Shown here: positions 43,982 through 50,649 of the stretch, in pieces
Layout of the letters: each line of letters starts with the position of its first letter
How positions within the stretch are numbered: the first letter of the stretch is position 1
Source of the DNA: Opitutaceae bacterium
GTDB taxonomy: Bacteria; Verrucomicrobiota; Verrucomicrobiia; Opitutales; Opitutaceae
Direction of reading: 5' to 3'
Assembly: GCA_024233285.1 (NCBI GenBank)
Contig: JACKPU010000002.1
Span: 481,724-545,723, forward strand
Length of the DNA stretch: 64,000 nt
Translations under genes and position numbers: made by a program
Notes under the pieces: model-generated
Databases searched by the model: none
The model's input: only the letters and a program-made list of their open reading frames with translations
Told to the model about the DNA's origin: nothing

Positions 43982-44030
43982 AGGTCAGACAGCCCGGCTT
44001 GTCGACCTCGTCTCCTGCGATTGGTTAGGC
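43982..44030 (-). other. attC-like site 3' of the 97-residue gene (partial)
   Basis: On the minus strand, GCCTAAC (44030-44024, R''-like, its TAA being the stop of the 97-residue gene) is followed by CAATCGC and an imperfect hairpin (44008-43982: AGGTCGAC-A-AGCC-G-GGCTGTC-T-GACCT) with single unpaired bases. I could not find a GTTRRRY core at its far end, so the site may be decayed or partial. Confidence 0.4.
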
Positions 44031-44318
44031 TCTTGCATCGTCTGTAGCATAACCGAGCCTAGCGGCCTCGGCCAAAACTCTTTTGGGCTCAAACGACCAA
44101 AAGACCGCGTGAGAATCTAGCTTTGGACTAGAGTGGACGATCTTTACGCCTACCGAAAACCAACCGCGAAAATACTCTAGGCGCCTTACTTCTTCCTTTT
44201 TCAACACGTAGTGTCGGGAAAAGACTTTCAGAGACAAAGAATCGCTATCGAGCTGCAACGTCGCAAAAGGCCAAGTGGCGTTTAACAGACTTAGGCGTGC
44301 TCCTCCACGAAAGGTCAT
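44025..44318 (-). CDS. small protein of unknown function, cassette-like
   Basis: 97 residues. MTFRGGARLSLLNATWPFAT, SLSLKVFSRHYVLKKEEVRRLEYFRGW, VGVKIVHSSPKLDSHAVFWSFEPKRVLAEA resemble a small PH-like beta barrel followed by a helix; no signal or helix in the membrane. Low-GC codon use. The last codons read GCA AGA GCC TAA, the stop overlapping a GCCTAAC core. Just before the ATG stands TTTAGGC, one base from a GTTRRRY core. Both are what an integron cassette would show. Confidence 0.6.
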   Translation of the reverse strand: MTFRGGARLSLLNATWPFATLQLDSDSLSLKVFSRHYVLKKEEVRRLEYFRGWFSVGVKIVHSSPKLDSHAVFWSFEPKRVLAEAARLGYATDDARA

Positions 44319-44365
44319 AATTCTGCCTAAAAGTATTATTCGGCCTTAGTTAAGGGCGTAGATAA

Positions 44366-44494
44366 GGGGTCAGGCCGAAACTTGCTAATAATCTGGCCTG
44401 CCATCGGGATATGGTCACTGACAATCCGAAGGAAGACTTTAATTGAAGCGTCATGCTTTAGGTGCTAAAACTTAACAAGTTTCGGCCTGACCCC
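44366..44494. repeat. 129-bp element with 19-bp perfect inverted ends
   Basis: GGGGTCAGGCCGAAACTTG (44366-44384) and its exact reverse complement (44476-44494), 91 bases apart. No ORF of note inside. It looks like a small non-autonomous inverted-repeat element (MITE or REP/BIME type); GGGGTCAGG-type ends recall REP elements mobilised by RAYT transposases (memory). It lies immediately downstream of the truncated signal-peptide ORF. Confidence 0.7.
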
Positions 44495-44497
44495 CTC

Positions 44498-44563
44498 TCA
44501 GGCCCCGTTTGCGAATGCAGAAGCTGCACCAAGAATTGAGAATATTAAAATCAGTAGCTTCAT
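44498..44563 (-). pseudogene. signal-peptide-only ORF, remnant of a secreted protein
   Basis: A 21-codon frame starting ATG 44563. It encodes a textbook Sec signal peptide: MKLLILIFSILG then AASAFA and NGA, and stops at TGA 44500-44498. The stop is three bases before the right end of the 129-bp repeat. No mature domain is left. The last codons are GGG GCC TGA, a GCC TRR end as in its neighbours, so a cassette origin is also possible. A TATATAA (44570-44564) stands just before the ATG. Confidence 0.55.
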
Positions 44564-44613
44564 TTTATATAATTTTTCTAAAATTAAAGATGCTCCAGCT
44601 ACAGGTGTTGATC

Positions 44614-45339
44614 CTAGGCTCCATCTTCTAGCGTCCTTTCTTCCCACACCCTCAAGACGTCCTCAATTTTCCCTTTAAATCCGCGAAGGTGGAAATATTT
44701 TGCTGTAACGAATGTTGCGACACTTTCCAGTCCTGGAAATATCGTGGCGACGTGAATCCCGAATTTGTCTAACGACGACGATATTGAGCTCTTTGAAACG
44801 GCCGGAACGATGACTTTAAGAATGATCTTCTCGCTTAACGGCACTAACGGATTGGGCGAAATGGTGAATAGTCCCTGCTGAAATGACATCCGATGATCTA
44901 TTTGAGGAGGATGCCATGCCAGAACCTTATTTATAGAAAACGGATCTGTTACGGCTGCAGTGTTCAATTCGTTTGGTCTTCGCGAAAAATAAACCGCTCC
45001 ATCCGTGTCTGTATCTCCGGTGCAGGCGAAATACAACGCAACCAGTGGATTTAGTGTCCAATCCAACAATCGCGTCGGTAACCCATAGTGCTGGCCAACT
45101 GCAAGCCATTCCCACTCATTACTGGGGACAGTAGTGAGGTAGGGCCGGGAGCGAACTTTGAATTGTTGAAGAAGAGATCGTTCAGATACCACTAACTGGT
45201 GCTTTTCTAGGTGCCAATCTCGAGCTACTTTTGGTAATAGTGTGTGCTGGTAGTTCGAAACTCCTCGCCACATATAGGCACTCGCTTCGTTCAGGCACTT
45301 CTCGAATTCCGAGAGAGAATTTATCGACAATTGTTTCAT
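44614..45339 (-). CDS. FRG-domain protein
   Basis: 241 residues from MKQLSINSLSEF (45339). An in-frame ATG at 45363 lies inside the attC-like site and was not used. The FRG domain is visible: SEFEKCLNEASAYMWRGVSNY (WRG corresponds to the FRG motif), then VGQHYGLPTRLLDWTLNPLVALYFACTG, typical of the family. FRG domains occur alone or in accessory and suspected toxin/defence loci, but activity is not established. Gene is low in GC and flanked by cassette-type cores: AACGTTGGCC six bases before the ATG and GGA GCC TAG at the end. Confidence 0.75.
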   Translation of the reverse strand: MKQLSINSLSEFEKCLNEASAYMWRGVSNYQHTLLPKVARDWHLEKHQLVVSERSLLQQFKVRSRPYLTTVPSNEWEWLAVGQHYGLPTRLLDWTLNPLVALYFACTGDTDTDGAVYFSRRPNELNTAAVTDPFSINKVLAWHPPQIDHRMSFQQGLFTISPNPLVPLSEKIILKVIVPAVSKSSISSSLDKFGIHVATIFPGLESVATFVTAKYFHLRGFKGKIEDVLRVWEERTLEDGA

Positions 45340-45344
45340 GTTTT

Positions 45345-45408
45345 GGCCAACGTTTGAGGTCAAGCACGAGTGCCTAAGGCCTGAGTTTTCTGTGGCAGTT
45401 GGTTAGGC
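45345..45408 (-). other. attC-like site between FRG and three-helix genes
   Basis: Read on the minus strand: R'' GCCTAAC (45408-45402), then CAACTGCC, a central imperfect palindromic region (GCAC-TC-GTGC hairpin), then GCTTGACCTCAAACGTTGG ending in R' GTTGGCC (45351-45345). The right part is close to the classical attC GCTTAACTCAAGCGTTAG form. Length 64 bases. R' has one deviation (C for purine) from GTTRRRY. Confidence 0.5.
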
Positions 45409-45978
45409 TTTGTCATTTTTCTCGAAGGCCAGTTCGCCTCGATCAAGCTCGTCCAGTGCCTCGCTAACTTTTCGTCGAATGGCGGCAATACTTTCGTCGT
45501 TGGTTTCAGTTCGCGAAAACTCGTAAAGCTGGTCCTCAATCCAGCGCCGCAGAGAGCGAAGTCGATAAACTCTGAAAGCTGTCGCTTTATGCAGTATATC
45601 TGGACGGAAATGCTGATTTACGAGTGAGGCTGCCAAAACTAGAAGGCCAAGAAATCCGATAAGGCTTTTCGAAAGGTTCTCGGCAATAAATGAGGAGGCC
45701 AAGAGACCACCGACCACAAACTGGCCGAATGCCAAGGACGCAGATGCAGCACGATAGAGTCCCTTCCGCCCTTCTTCTTCCGACAAAAGCTGCTTTACCT
45801 CTGGCAGCCGGATTTCACGAGCGTAATCACGGACCTTTTCTCGCTCATTGACCACAACGACCGACTGCCGACGCTTACCGGCGAGTGTTAGAACTGCAGA
45901 CGAAAGGGTGCTAAGCACTGCCAGTGCTAACGCGATATACTTTAGAACGTCTACGAGTATTTCGGGTGGAGCTGACAT
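45403..45978 (-). CDS. three-helix membrane protein of unknown function
   Basis: 191 residues. One N-terminal membrane helix (about 12-33, LKYIALALAVLSTLSSAVLTLAG), a short basic/acidic segment, then a helix pair (about 78-121, FGQFVVGGLLASSFIAE and LIGFLGLLVLAASLVNQ), then a soluble helical C-terminus (AFRVYRLRSLRRWIEDQLYEF). This layout loosely recalls SLATT-type two-helix effectors, but I would not assign it. Ends AAA GCC TAA with the stop inside a GCCTAAC core; GTTAGGT lies 8 bases before its ATG. Confidence 0.6.
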   Translation of the reverse strand: MSAPPEILVDVLKYIALALAVLSTLSSAVLTLAGKRRQSVVVVNEREKVRDYAREIRLPEVKQLLSEEEGRKGLYRAASASLAFGQFVVGGLLASSFIAENLSKSLIGFLGLLVLAASLVNQHFRPDILHKATAFRVYRLRSLRRWIEDQLYEFSRTETNDESIAAIRRKVSEALDELDRGELAFEKNDKA

Positions 45979-45985
45979 ATTGTTT

Positions 45986-46069
45986 ACCTAACGCTGTGAT
46001 TCGACCCTACTTAAAGGCCTAAGTGATACGGAGTAAAATTGAGATATAGAATGAGACAAGGCGTTGGAC
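45986..46069 (-). other. attC-like site upstream of the three-helix gene
   Basis: On the minus strand R'' GTCCAAC (46069-46063) and R' GTTAGGT (45992-45986), 84 bases overall, both matching RYYYAAC and GTTRRRY exactly. The AACGCC next to R'' and AGCGTT before R' pair, and TCATTC/GAATCA continue the imperfect stem. Loop contains ACTTA-GGCCTT-TAAGT. Best attC candidate in the window. Confidence 0.55.
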
Positions 46070-46089
46070 TTCAATCTCAGAGTGTTTTG

Positions 46090-46135
46090 GGTAAGGCTTA
46101 TGACGGGTGCGGTGGGCTTAGACTAAAGCCTTACC
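46090..46135. repeat. 10-bp perfect inverted repeat around 26 bases
   Basis: GGTAAGGCTT (46090-46099) and AAGCCTTACC (46126-46135). It falls in the 189-base gap between the three-helix gene and the GNAT gene, at the edge of the low-GC block. Not a clear terminator because no T run follows. It may be a cassette-boundary remnant. Confidence 0.5.
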
Positions 46136-46167
46136 GTGTTTGGCACTGCTGGGGGACTGGGGGCTAT

Positions 46168-46647
46168 TCAGTCCAGTCGCAGAATGTATTCTTCCGTATC
46201 GGTGCCGCGGCCGTGCGCGTAGCCTTTGTCTTGGTCGATGATGCTGAACCCGCATTTTTGCAGCACGCGCAGGGAGCCGAGATTGTCGCAGGCGGTGCGG
46301 GCGAACATCGGGCGGTCTTTGATGAGTTCGAGCAGGAGCTTGAGCGCTTGGGTGGCGAGGCCCTGGCCCCAGAATTCGCGGCCCAACCAGTAGGTGACCT
46401 CCATGTGATCACCGTCGGGAAAACACGCGATGTGTCCGACGATTTGGTCATCGGCCACGATGATGCGATTGGTCACGCGGGGCAGGGTGAGGATTTTGGC
46501 CCAATGCGCATGGAAAGCCACCTTGTCGGTGGGATCCTTGTGCACAAACGCAGCCATGCGGTTGGCTTCCGGGTCGAGCTGCTGCACGTAGAGCGTTTCG
46601 AGATCGGCCGGTTCCACTTCCCGCAGGGTGATGGTTTGGTAGCTCAT
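46168..46647 (-). CDS. GNAT-family N-acetyltransferase
   Basis: 159 residues from MSYQTITLREVEP (46647). Acetyl-CoA fold of RimJ/RimL type: LREVEPADLETLYV, GHIACFPDGDHMEVTYWLGREFWGQGLATQALKLLLELI (the R/Q-x-x-G-x-G/A pyrophosphate loop is GQGLA), and RVLQKCGFSIIDQDKGYA. Substrate unknown. Composition is like the host genome, not like the low-GC block beside it. Follows the VOC gene by 17 bases. Confidence 0.88.
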   Translation of the reverse strand: MSYQTITLREVEPADLETLYVQQLDPEANRMAAFVHKDPTDKVAFHAHWAKILTLPRVTNRIIVADDQIVGHIACFPDGDHMEVTYWLGREFWGQGLATQALKLLLELIKDRPMFARTACDNLGSLRVLQKCGFSIIDQDKGYAHGRGTDTEEYILRLD

Positions 46648-46664
46648 GGTTGGCGATCGCGCGT

Positions 46665-47033
46665 TCAGGCCGGCAACGAGTGGCCGATCATGATGCGGTG
46701 ACCATCGGGCGTGCGGATGGCGAACTCGCGCATGTGCCACGGCTTGTCCGCGATTTCGGCGAGGATGTCCGCGCCCTTGGACTTGAGGTGTTGGAAGTAA
46801 CTGTCGGCGTCGGCCACGCGCAGATAGGCGAAGTAGCTGTGACAGCCCAGTTCGCCGGCCGGCAGATCGTCCGGACACTCGCCCAGCATGATCATGCAAT
46901 TATCCTTTTGCACGAAGACCCAGCCGGGCGGTTCGGAGACAATCGCGAAGCCCAGCATCTCGACGTAAAACGCTGCGGACCGTCGCGCATCGTGCACGGC
47001 CAGCACATAGTGATTTTGCAGGATGGGGGACAT
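46665..47033 (-). CDS. VOC-family (glyoxalase/bleomycin-resistance fold) protein
   Basis: 122 residues from MSPILQNHYVLAVHDARRSAAFY (47033). Two beta-alpha-beta-beta-beta modules: HYVLAVHDARRSAAFYVEMLGF, then CHSYFAYLRVADADSYFQHLKSKG, ending EFAIRTPDGHRIMIGH with the metal-type His/Glu. May be a dioxygenase, isomerase or antibiotic-binding protein. Transcribed with the GNAT gene. Confidence 0.87.
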   Translation of the reverse strand: MSPILQNHYVLAVHDARRSAAFYVEMLGFAIVSEPPGWVFVQKDNCMIMLGECPDDLPAGELGCHSYFAYLRVADADSYFQHLKSKGADILAEIADKPWHMREFAIRTPDGHRIMIGHSLPA

Positions 47034-47098
47034 GGCAGGGTAACGGTGAGCAGGACCCAAACTGGGTTCGGCCCGTTTGTCAGGCCATTAGCTGACGC

Positions 47099-47878
47099 TT
47101 ACATCCAGAAGGCTGGCAAAACATGCAGCACGAAATCGACGCTGAAGTGAGCCGCCATGGCCGCGAGCAGACCGCGCTTCCAATAGCACCAGCCGTAAAG
47201 TATGCCGACCGCGGTGTTGCCCAGAACGGTCCCGCCGATCGCAAACGATGAGCCCGCGCCATAAGCGATTAATTGCGGCAAGTGAGCCGCTCCAAAGACG
47301 ACGGCGCACACGACGATGACGGTCCAGACAATGGCGGCGCTCGGCGTCGTTTTGTTTCGCAGACGCGTGATGCCCCAAACCAAAAACGTCACCAATCCCA
47401 ATCGAAACCAGACTTCCTCCGCCACGGCGGCGCCGAATGAAACGGCCAAACCACCGATCACGCCCCGGTGGCCGTAAGCAGGGATTTCTGGCGGCAGGTA
47501 AGGCATGCTCACTTGCCGAACCACGAGGAGCAAACCGGCCAACGCGCCGCCGAGAACCGCGGCCAGAATTACGGCTTCCGCGAGCCGTTTGAGGCTGCCC
47601 GGTTCTCCCGTCAGCAACGCATTAAGCCGGGGTGCGCCCAGTCCGACCTTCGGTCCCACTTTAAGCCCGATCCAAATCGTCGGCAACGTGATCACGCTGA
47701 GCGCGAGCACACTGGGCAGAATCATCGACGCAAAGCTCAGTTCCGTATTGATCCGGCCCAATGCCAGACTCACCAACTGCGCCGCGATTGTTAGGCCGAA
47801 CAGGAGTGCGAACGGCAGCCCGATGCGCGGACGCCTCAGCTGCGATGGGTCTGACGATGGGGGGAGGGGCTCAGGCAT
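47099..47878 (-). CDS. CPBP-family intramembrane metalloprotease
   Basis: 259 residues, about seven membrane helices. AAVAEEVWFRLGLVTFLVWG is the first Abi/CPBP motif (EExxxR), FGAAHLPQLIAYGAG the second (His), and NTAVGILYGWCYWKRGLLAAMAAHFSVDFVLHVL the third. Members process prenylated proteins, anti-sigma factors or bacteriocin-linked peptides. The ATG overlaps the TAA of a small upstream frame (TAATG), see separate entry. Confidence 0.88.
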   Translation of the reverse strand: MPEPLPPSSDPSQLRRPRIGLPFALLFGLTIAAQLVSLALGRINTELSFASMILPSVLALSVITLPTIWIGLKVGPKVGLGAPRLNALLTGEPGSLKRLAEAVILAAVLGGALAGLLLVVRQVSMPYLPPEIPAYGHRGVIGGLAVSFGAAVAEEVWFRLGLVTFLVWGITRLRNKTTPSAAIVWTVIVVCAVVFGAAHLPQLIAYGAGSSFAIGGTVLGNTAVGILYGWCYWKRGLLAAMAAHFSVDFVLHVLPAFWM

Positions 47879-48051
47879 TATGATGAAGGGTGCTTGGTTT
47901 CAATGGGGCTGGATTGCGAGTCATGACGGTGAGAATCCAGAGACTGTTTTGCCCTAATTATGGTGGCGAGTCCCGCGCAAAACACCCGGAAGAATGCGCC
48001 CAAGCAGAGGATGAAAATTCCGAAACCGACGGGCGAGGCCCAGCTGTTGAT
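47878..48051 (-). pseudogene. short membrane-type frame without a normal start, coupled to CPBP gene
   Basis: In the 213-base gap upstream of the CPBP gene, the minus-strand frame ends TAA at 47880-47878, sharing its last base with the CPBP ATG. It reads SWASPVGFGIFILCLGAFF, then RVFCAGLATIIRAKQ and a polar tail. That looks like a real single-helix protein, but no ATG, GTG or TTG precedes SWASP in a useful place; only ATC/ATA at 48051. It is a decayed gene or one with an unusual start. Confidence 0.3.
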
Positions 48052-48091
48052 CGTTATGCCGTCCTGATAGTTTTGTGTGGTTCGGCGGCGA

Positions 48092-48625
48092 TCACCGGCC
48101 GTCCTGCACGGACTCGTGGCCGCGGTAATAGATCAGGGTGGGCAGGCCGTCGTCTTCGATCACGGTCCGGCCTTTGGTGAAGCCGCATTTCTCCAGCACG
48201 TGGTGCGAGGCGGTGTGGGCGGGATCGACGGTGGCGATCAGATCGGTGATGCCGTGCGTCCCGGCGGCGTAGTCGAGCAGACCGCGCAGCGCTTCGGTGG
48301 CGTAGCCTCGGCCCCAATGTTCGGGCAACAGGCAATATTTGGTTTCGGGTGCGACTTGATTGCCCGGATGAACGAGTCCGCAGCAGCCTACGAGTTCGCC
48401 ATCTTCCCGGCGGAGCAGCTTGAACATACCGTAGTTGCGGCGCTGGTAGTTTTCCAGCGTGACCGTGATCCAGCGATCACACGCTTCGCGGGTGATGGGT
48501 TGGCCATCGCCCACGTAGCGCATCGCTTCGGGATCGCGATAAACGGCGTAAAACACCTCCGCGTCCGCCGGTCCGAACCGCTCGGCCTGCAACCGCGCGG
48601 TGACAAAGAGAACCTGTCCGCTCAC
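48092..48625 (-). CDS. GNAT-family N-acetyltransferase, Acetyltransf_3 type
   Basis: 177 residues from a GTG at 48625 (first residues MSGQVLFVTARLQAERF). The GTG overlaps the TGA of the upstream PhyH gene (GTGA), implying coupled translation. Fold markers: RLQAERFGPADAEVFYAVYRDPEAMRYVGDGQP, then LVGCCGLVHPG, YCLLPEHWGRGYATEALRGLLDYA with the pyrophosphate loop GRGYA, and HHVLEKCGFTKG. Target unknown; RimJ-like enzymes modify protein N-termini or small molecules. Confidence 0.85.
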   Translation of the reverse strand: MSGQVLFVTARLQAERFGPADAEVFYAVYRDPEAMRYVGDGQPITREACDRWITVTLENYQRRNYGMFKLLRREDGELVGCCGLVHPGNQVAPETKYCLLPEHWGRGYATEALRGLLDYAAGTHGITDLIATVDPAHTASHHVLEKCGFTKGRTVIEDDGLPTLIYYRGHESVQDGR

Positions 48626-49407
48626 ACGTATTTGGCGCGGCCGGTCATGACCTCGACCAAACGCGGATCGGCGCCGGCGAGAACTTGGTTGAAAGCGGGG
48701 TTGGGTTCGGCGACAGAGCAGCGGAAGGCGAGGCTGTCCCCGCGTGCGTATTGCAGCTGCATCAGGTAGCGCGTCTTCGTGCCGGTGTTGGGCCGGCCGC
48801 GATGCCACGTTTGATGGTTGAACAAGTAGATGTCGCCGGCCCGGCAGTAGATCGGTTCCACGCCGCGGCCCTCAAACACGAGGTTGTCCACGTCGGGCAG
48901 GCGACCGGAATAATGACTGCCGGGCACGATTTCGGTCGGACCGTCGTCGAGGGTTTGAATGTCGGTCAACGACACCTGCACGCTCAGCCAGATGAGGGGC
49001 AGACGCGCGCCCGCGGGCCAGCGCGGAATCTCCGGCGGGAGCGGGTGTTCGAGTTTGTTGCAATCGTCCACGTGCCAGTTCGAGACGGCCTCGCCGGGCC
49101 GGTTGCGAATGACGTTCTGGCCGCAGAACCGGCACTCGGGCCCGAGGATCTGCTGCACGAGCGAATAGATCGGCTCACGAATGAAAAGCTGCGCGAAGGC
49201 GATGTCCTCCTTCTCGGGCTCGCGCACGACGAACCAGCCCTTGCTGGCGGCCTGCACGGAGGGGCGGCTGGCGATCTCGTCGGTGAGGCCGCGCAGGTGC
49301 GCGCACTCTTCGGCACTGAGCACATTGCGCACGACGGCATAGCCGTCCCGGTGAAAGCGATCGATGATGTCGCTGGTTTCCTGCTCGGAGAAAGGTTGAG
49401 TCAACAT
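48622..49407 (-). CDS. phytanoyl-CoA dioxygenase (PhyH) family protein 2
   Basis: 261 residues. FSEQETSDIIDRFHRDGYAVVRNVL is the N-terminal helix, the Fe(II) HxD is NWHVDD (about residues 111-114), the distal His lies in NHQTWHRGRPNTG, and the Arg in TRYLMQLQYARG. It differs from PhyH 1 in having a GGxxRLPLIWLSVQV-type core strand. Substrate not known. Overlaps the following GNAT gene by GTGA. Confidence 0.87.
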   Translation of the reverse strand: MLTQPFSEQETSDIIDRFHRDGYAVVRNVLSAEECAHLRGLTDEIASRPSVQAASKGWFVVREPEKEDIAFAQLFIREPIYSLVQQILGPECRFCGQNVIRNRPGEAVSNWHVDDCNKLEHPLPPEIPRWPAGARLPLIWLSVQVSLTDIQTLDDGPTEIVPGSHYSGRLPDVDNLVFEGRGVEPIYCRAGDIYLFNHQTWHRGRPNTGTKTRYLMQLQYARGDSLAFRCSVAEPNPAFNQVLAGADPRLVEVMTGRAKYV

Positions 49408-49542
49408 GGGGCGGGGGATTTCGCGGGTAGCCTAGAGAGGCTCCGCGCGCGGAAGACAAGCCCGGGGCACGAAAAATCCATGAAAATTCTTCCGGTCGTT
49501 TCCCGCGTTGCCAGCAGTGCGATAAATCCCTGCACTGACCGG

Positions 49543-50535
49543 ATGTTATTCGGTTCCACTGAACGAATTCGCTGCGGCGTGGCCGGGGTGGGTTCACTCG
49601 GCCAGCATCACGCCCGCATTTATGCCAGCCTGCCCGGCGCCGAATTGACCGGCATCTTTGAAACAAGTGACGAACGCGCGACGGAGATCTGCGCGAAATA
49701 CAATTGCCGGCGTTTCGCGACGATCGAGGAATTGGGCGAGGTCTGCGATGCGGTTTCCGTCGTGGTGCCGACCGACAAACATGAGCAGGTGGCGTTGCCC
49801 TTGCTGGCCCGCAAGGCACACCTCCTGATCGAAAAGCCGCTGTGTGCGAGCCTGGAGGAAGCCGAGCGCGTGCTGGCCGCGGCGCAGGCCAACGACTGCC
49901 TCGTGCAGGTCGGGCACATCGAGCATTTCAATCCGGTGATGAGCTTTTTGGAAAAGCAGGTGAACGCGCCGCAATACATCACCGCCGAGCGCCTCGCCCC
50001 GTATCAACCGCGCGGCACGGAAGTGGGCGTGGTGCTCGACCTGATGATTCACGACATCGGCATCGTGCTGGCTTTGGTGAAATCGCCGATCAAGCGCATC
50101 GACAGCGTCGGCGTGACCGTGCTCTCGAAGGGCGAGGACATCGCCAATGCGCGCATCGAGTTTGCAAACGGTTGCGTGGCCAACCTGAGCGCAAGTCGCA
50201 TGAGCACGAAGAAGCAGCGCGAAATCCGCATCTTCCAATCCGATGCTTATCTGTCGCTCGATTTCATGAACCAAGCCGGCCACCTCGTGAAGAAGAGCGA
50301 CATCATCGCCTACGGGTTGAAGATGAAGGTCGGTCTCGTGAAAGCGGGCGATTTGAGCGCGATTCCGGTGAAGGACATACCGATCGAAAAGGGCGAACCG
50401 CTGGCGCTGGAGTTGGCGAGCTTCGTCGAAAGCGTGCGCGAGGCACGCCAGCCCAAGGTCGGGGCGGCCCTCGGCAAGAGTGCGCTCGAAGTGGCGATCA
50501 CGATCACGGATCAAATCCGGAAGGGAAAAAGTTAA
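49543..50535 (+). CDS. Gfo/Idh/MocA-family oxidoreductase
   Basis: 330 residues from MLFGSTERIRCG (49543); another in-frame ATG at 49480 (MKILPVV) would add 21 residues. NAD(P)-binding GVAGVGSLGQHHARIYA, then VVVPTDKHEQVALPLL, the conserved EKP motif in LLIEKPLCASLEEAERVL, and VVLDLMIHDIGIVLAL with the catalytic His. A sugar or amino-sugar dehydrogenase. It lies 114 bases before lpxB; in several Gram-negative groups a member of this family sits next to lpxB and in some makes UDP-3-amino-GlcNAc for lipid A. Confidence 0.88.
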   Translation: MLFGSTERIRCGVAGVGSLGQHHARIYASLPGAELTGIFETSDERATEICAKYNCRRFATIEELGEVCDAVSVVVPTDKHEQVALPLLARKAHLLIEKPLCASLEEAERVLAAAQANDCLVQVGHIEHFNPVMSFLEKQVNAPQYITAERLAPYQPRGTEVGVVLDLMIHDIGIVLALVKSPIKRIDSVGVTVLSKGEDIANARIEFANGCVANLSASRMSTKKQREIRIFQSDAYLSLDFMNQAGHLVKKSDIIAYGLKMKVGLVKAGDLSAIPVKDIPIEKGEPLALELASFVESVREARQPKVGAALGKSALEVAITITDQIRKGKS

Positions 50536-50632
50536 CCACGAATGGACACGAATAACCACGAATGGATTCCGCTGGATGTCGATCAGGCACTGTTGCCAGT
50601 CATTCGTGTCTCTTGGTGTGCATTCGTGGTTG
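50534..50632. repeat. dispersed compound inverted repeat, family A, copy 2
   Basis: Left arm AACCACGAATGGACACGAAT (50534-50553) identical to copy 1, followed directly by a shortened direct repeat AACCACGAATGGA (50554-50566). Right part CATTCGTGTC (50601-50610) and CATTCGTGGTT (50621-50631) with an 10-base insert. The Gfo/Idh/MocA stop TAA is within its first bases. Confidence 0.8.
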
Positions 50633-50649
50633 GTTTTTGAATTGTTGGA

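Noticed and set aside
46168..47878. GNAT, VOC and CPBP genes as further cassettes
   Set aside because: Such functions are common in integrons, but gaps here lack attC cores and composition is host-like.
48685..49542. 286-residue extension of the Gfo/Idh/MocA gene
   Set aside because: Antisense to PhyH 2, and not Rossmann-like.
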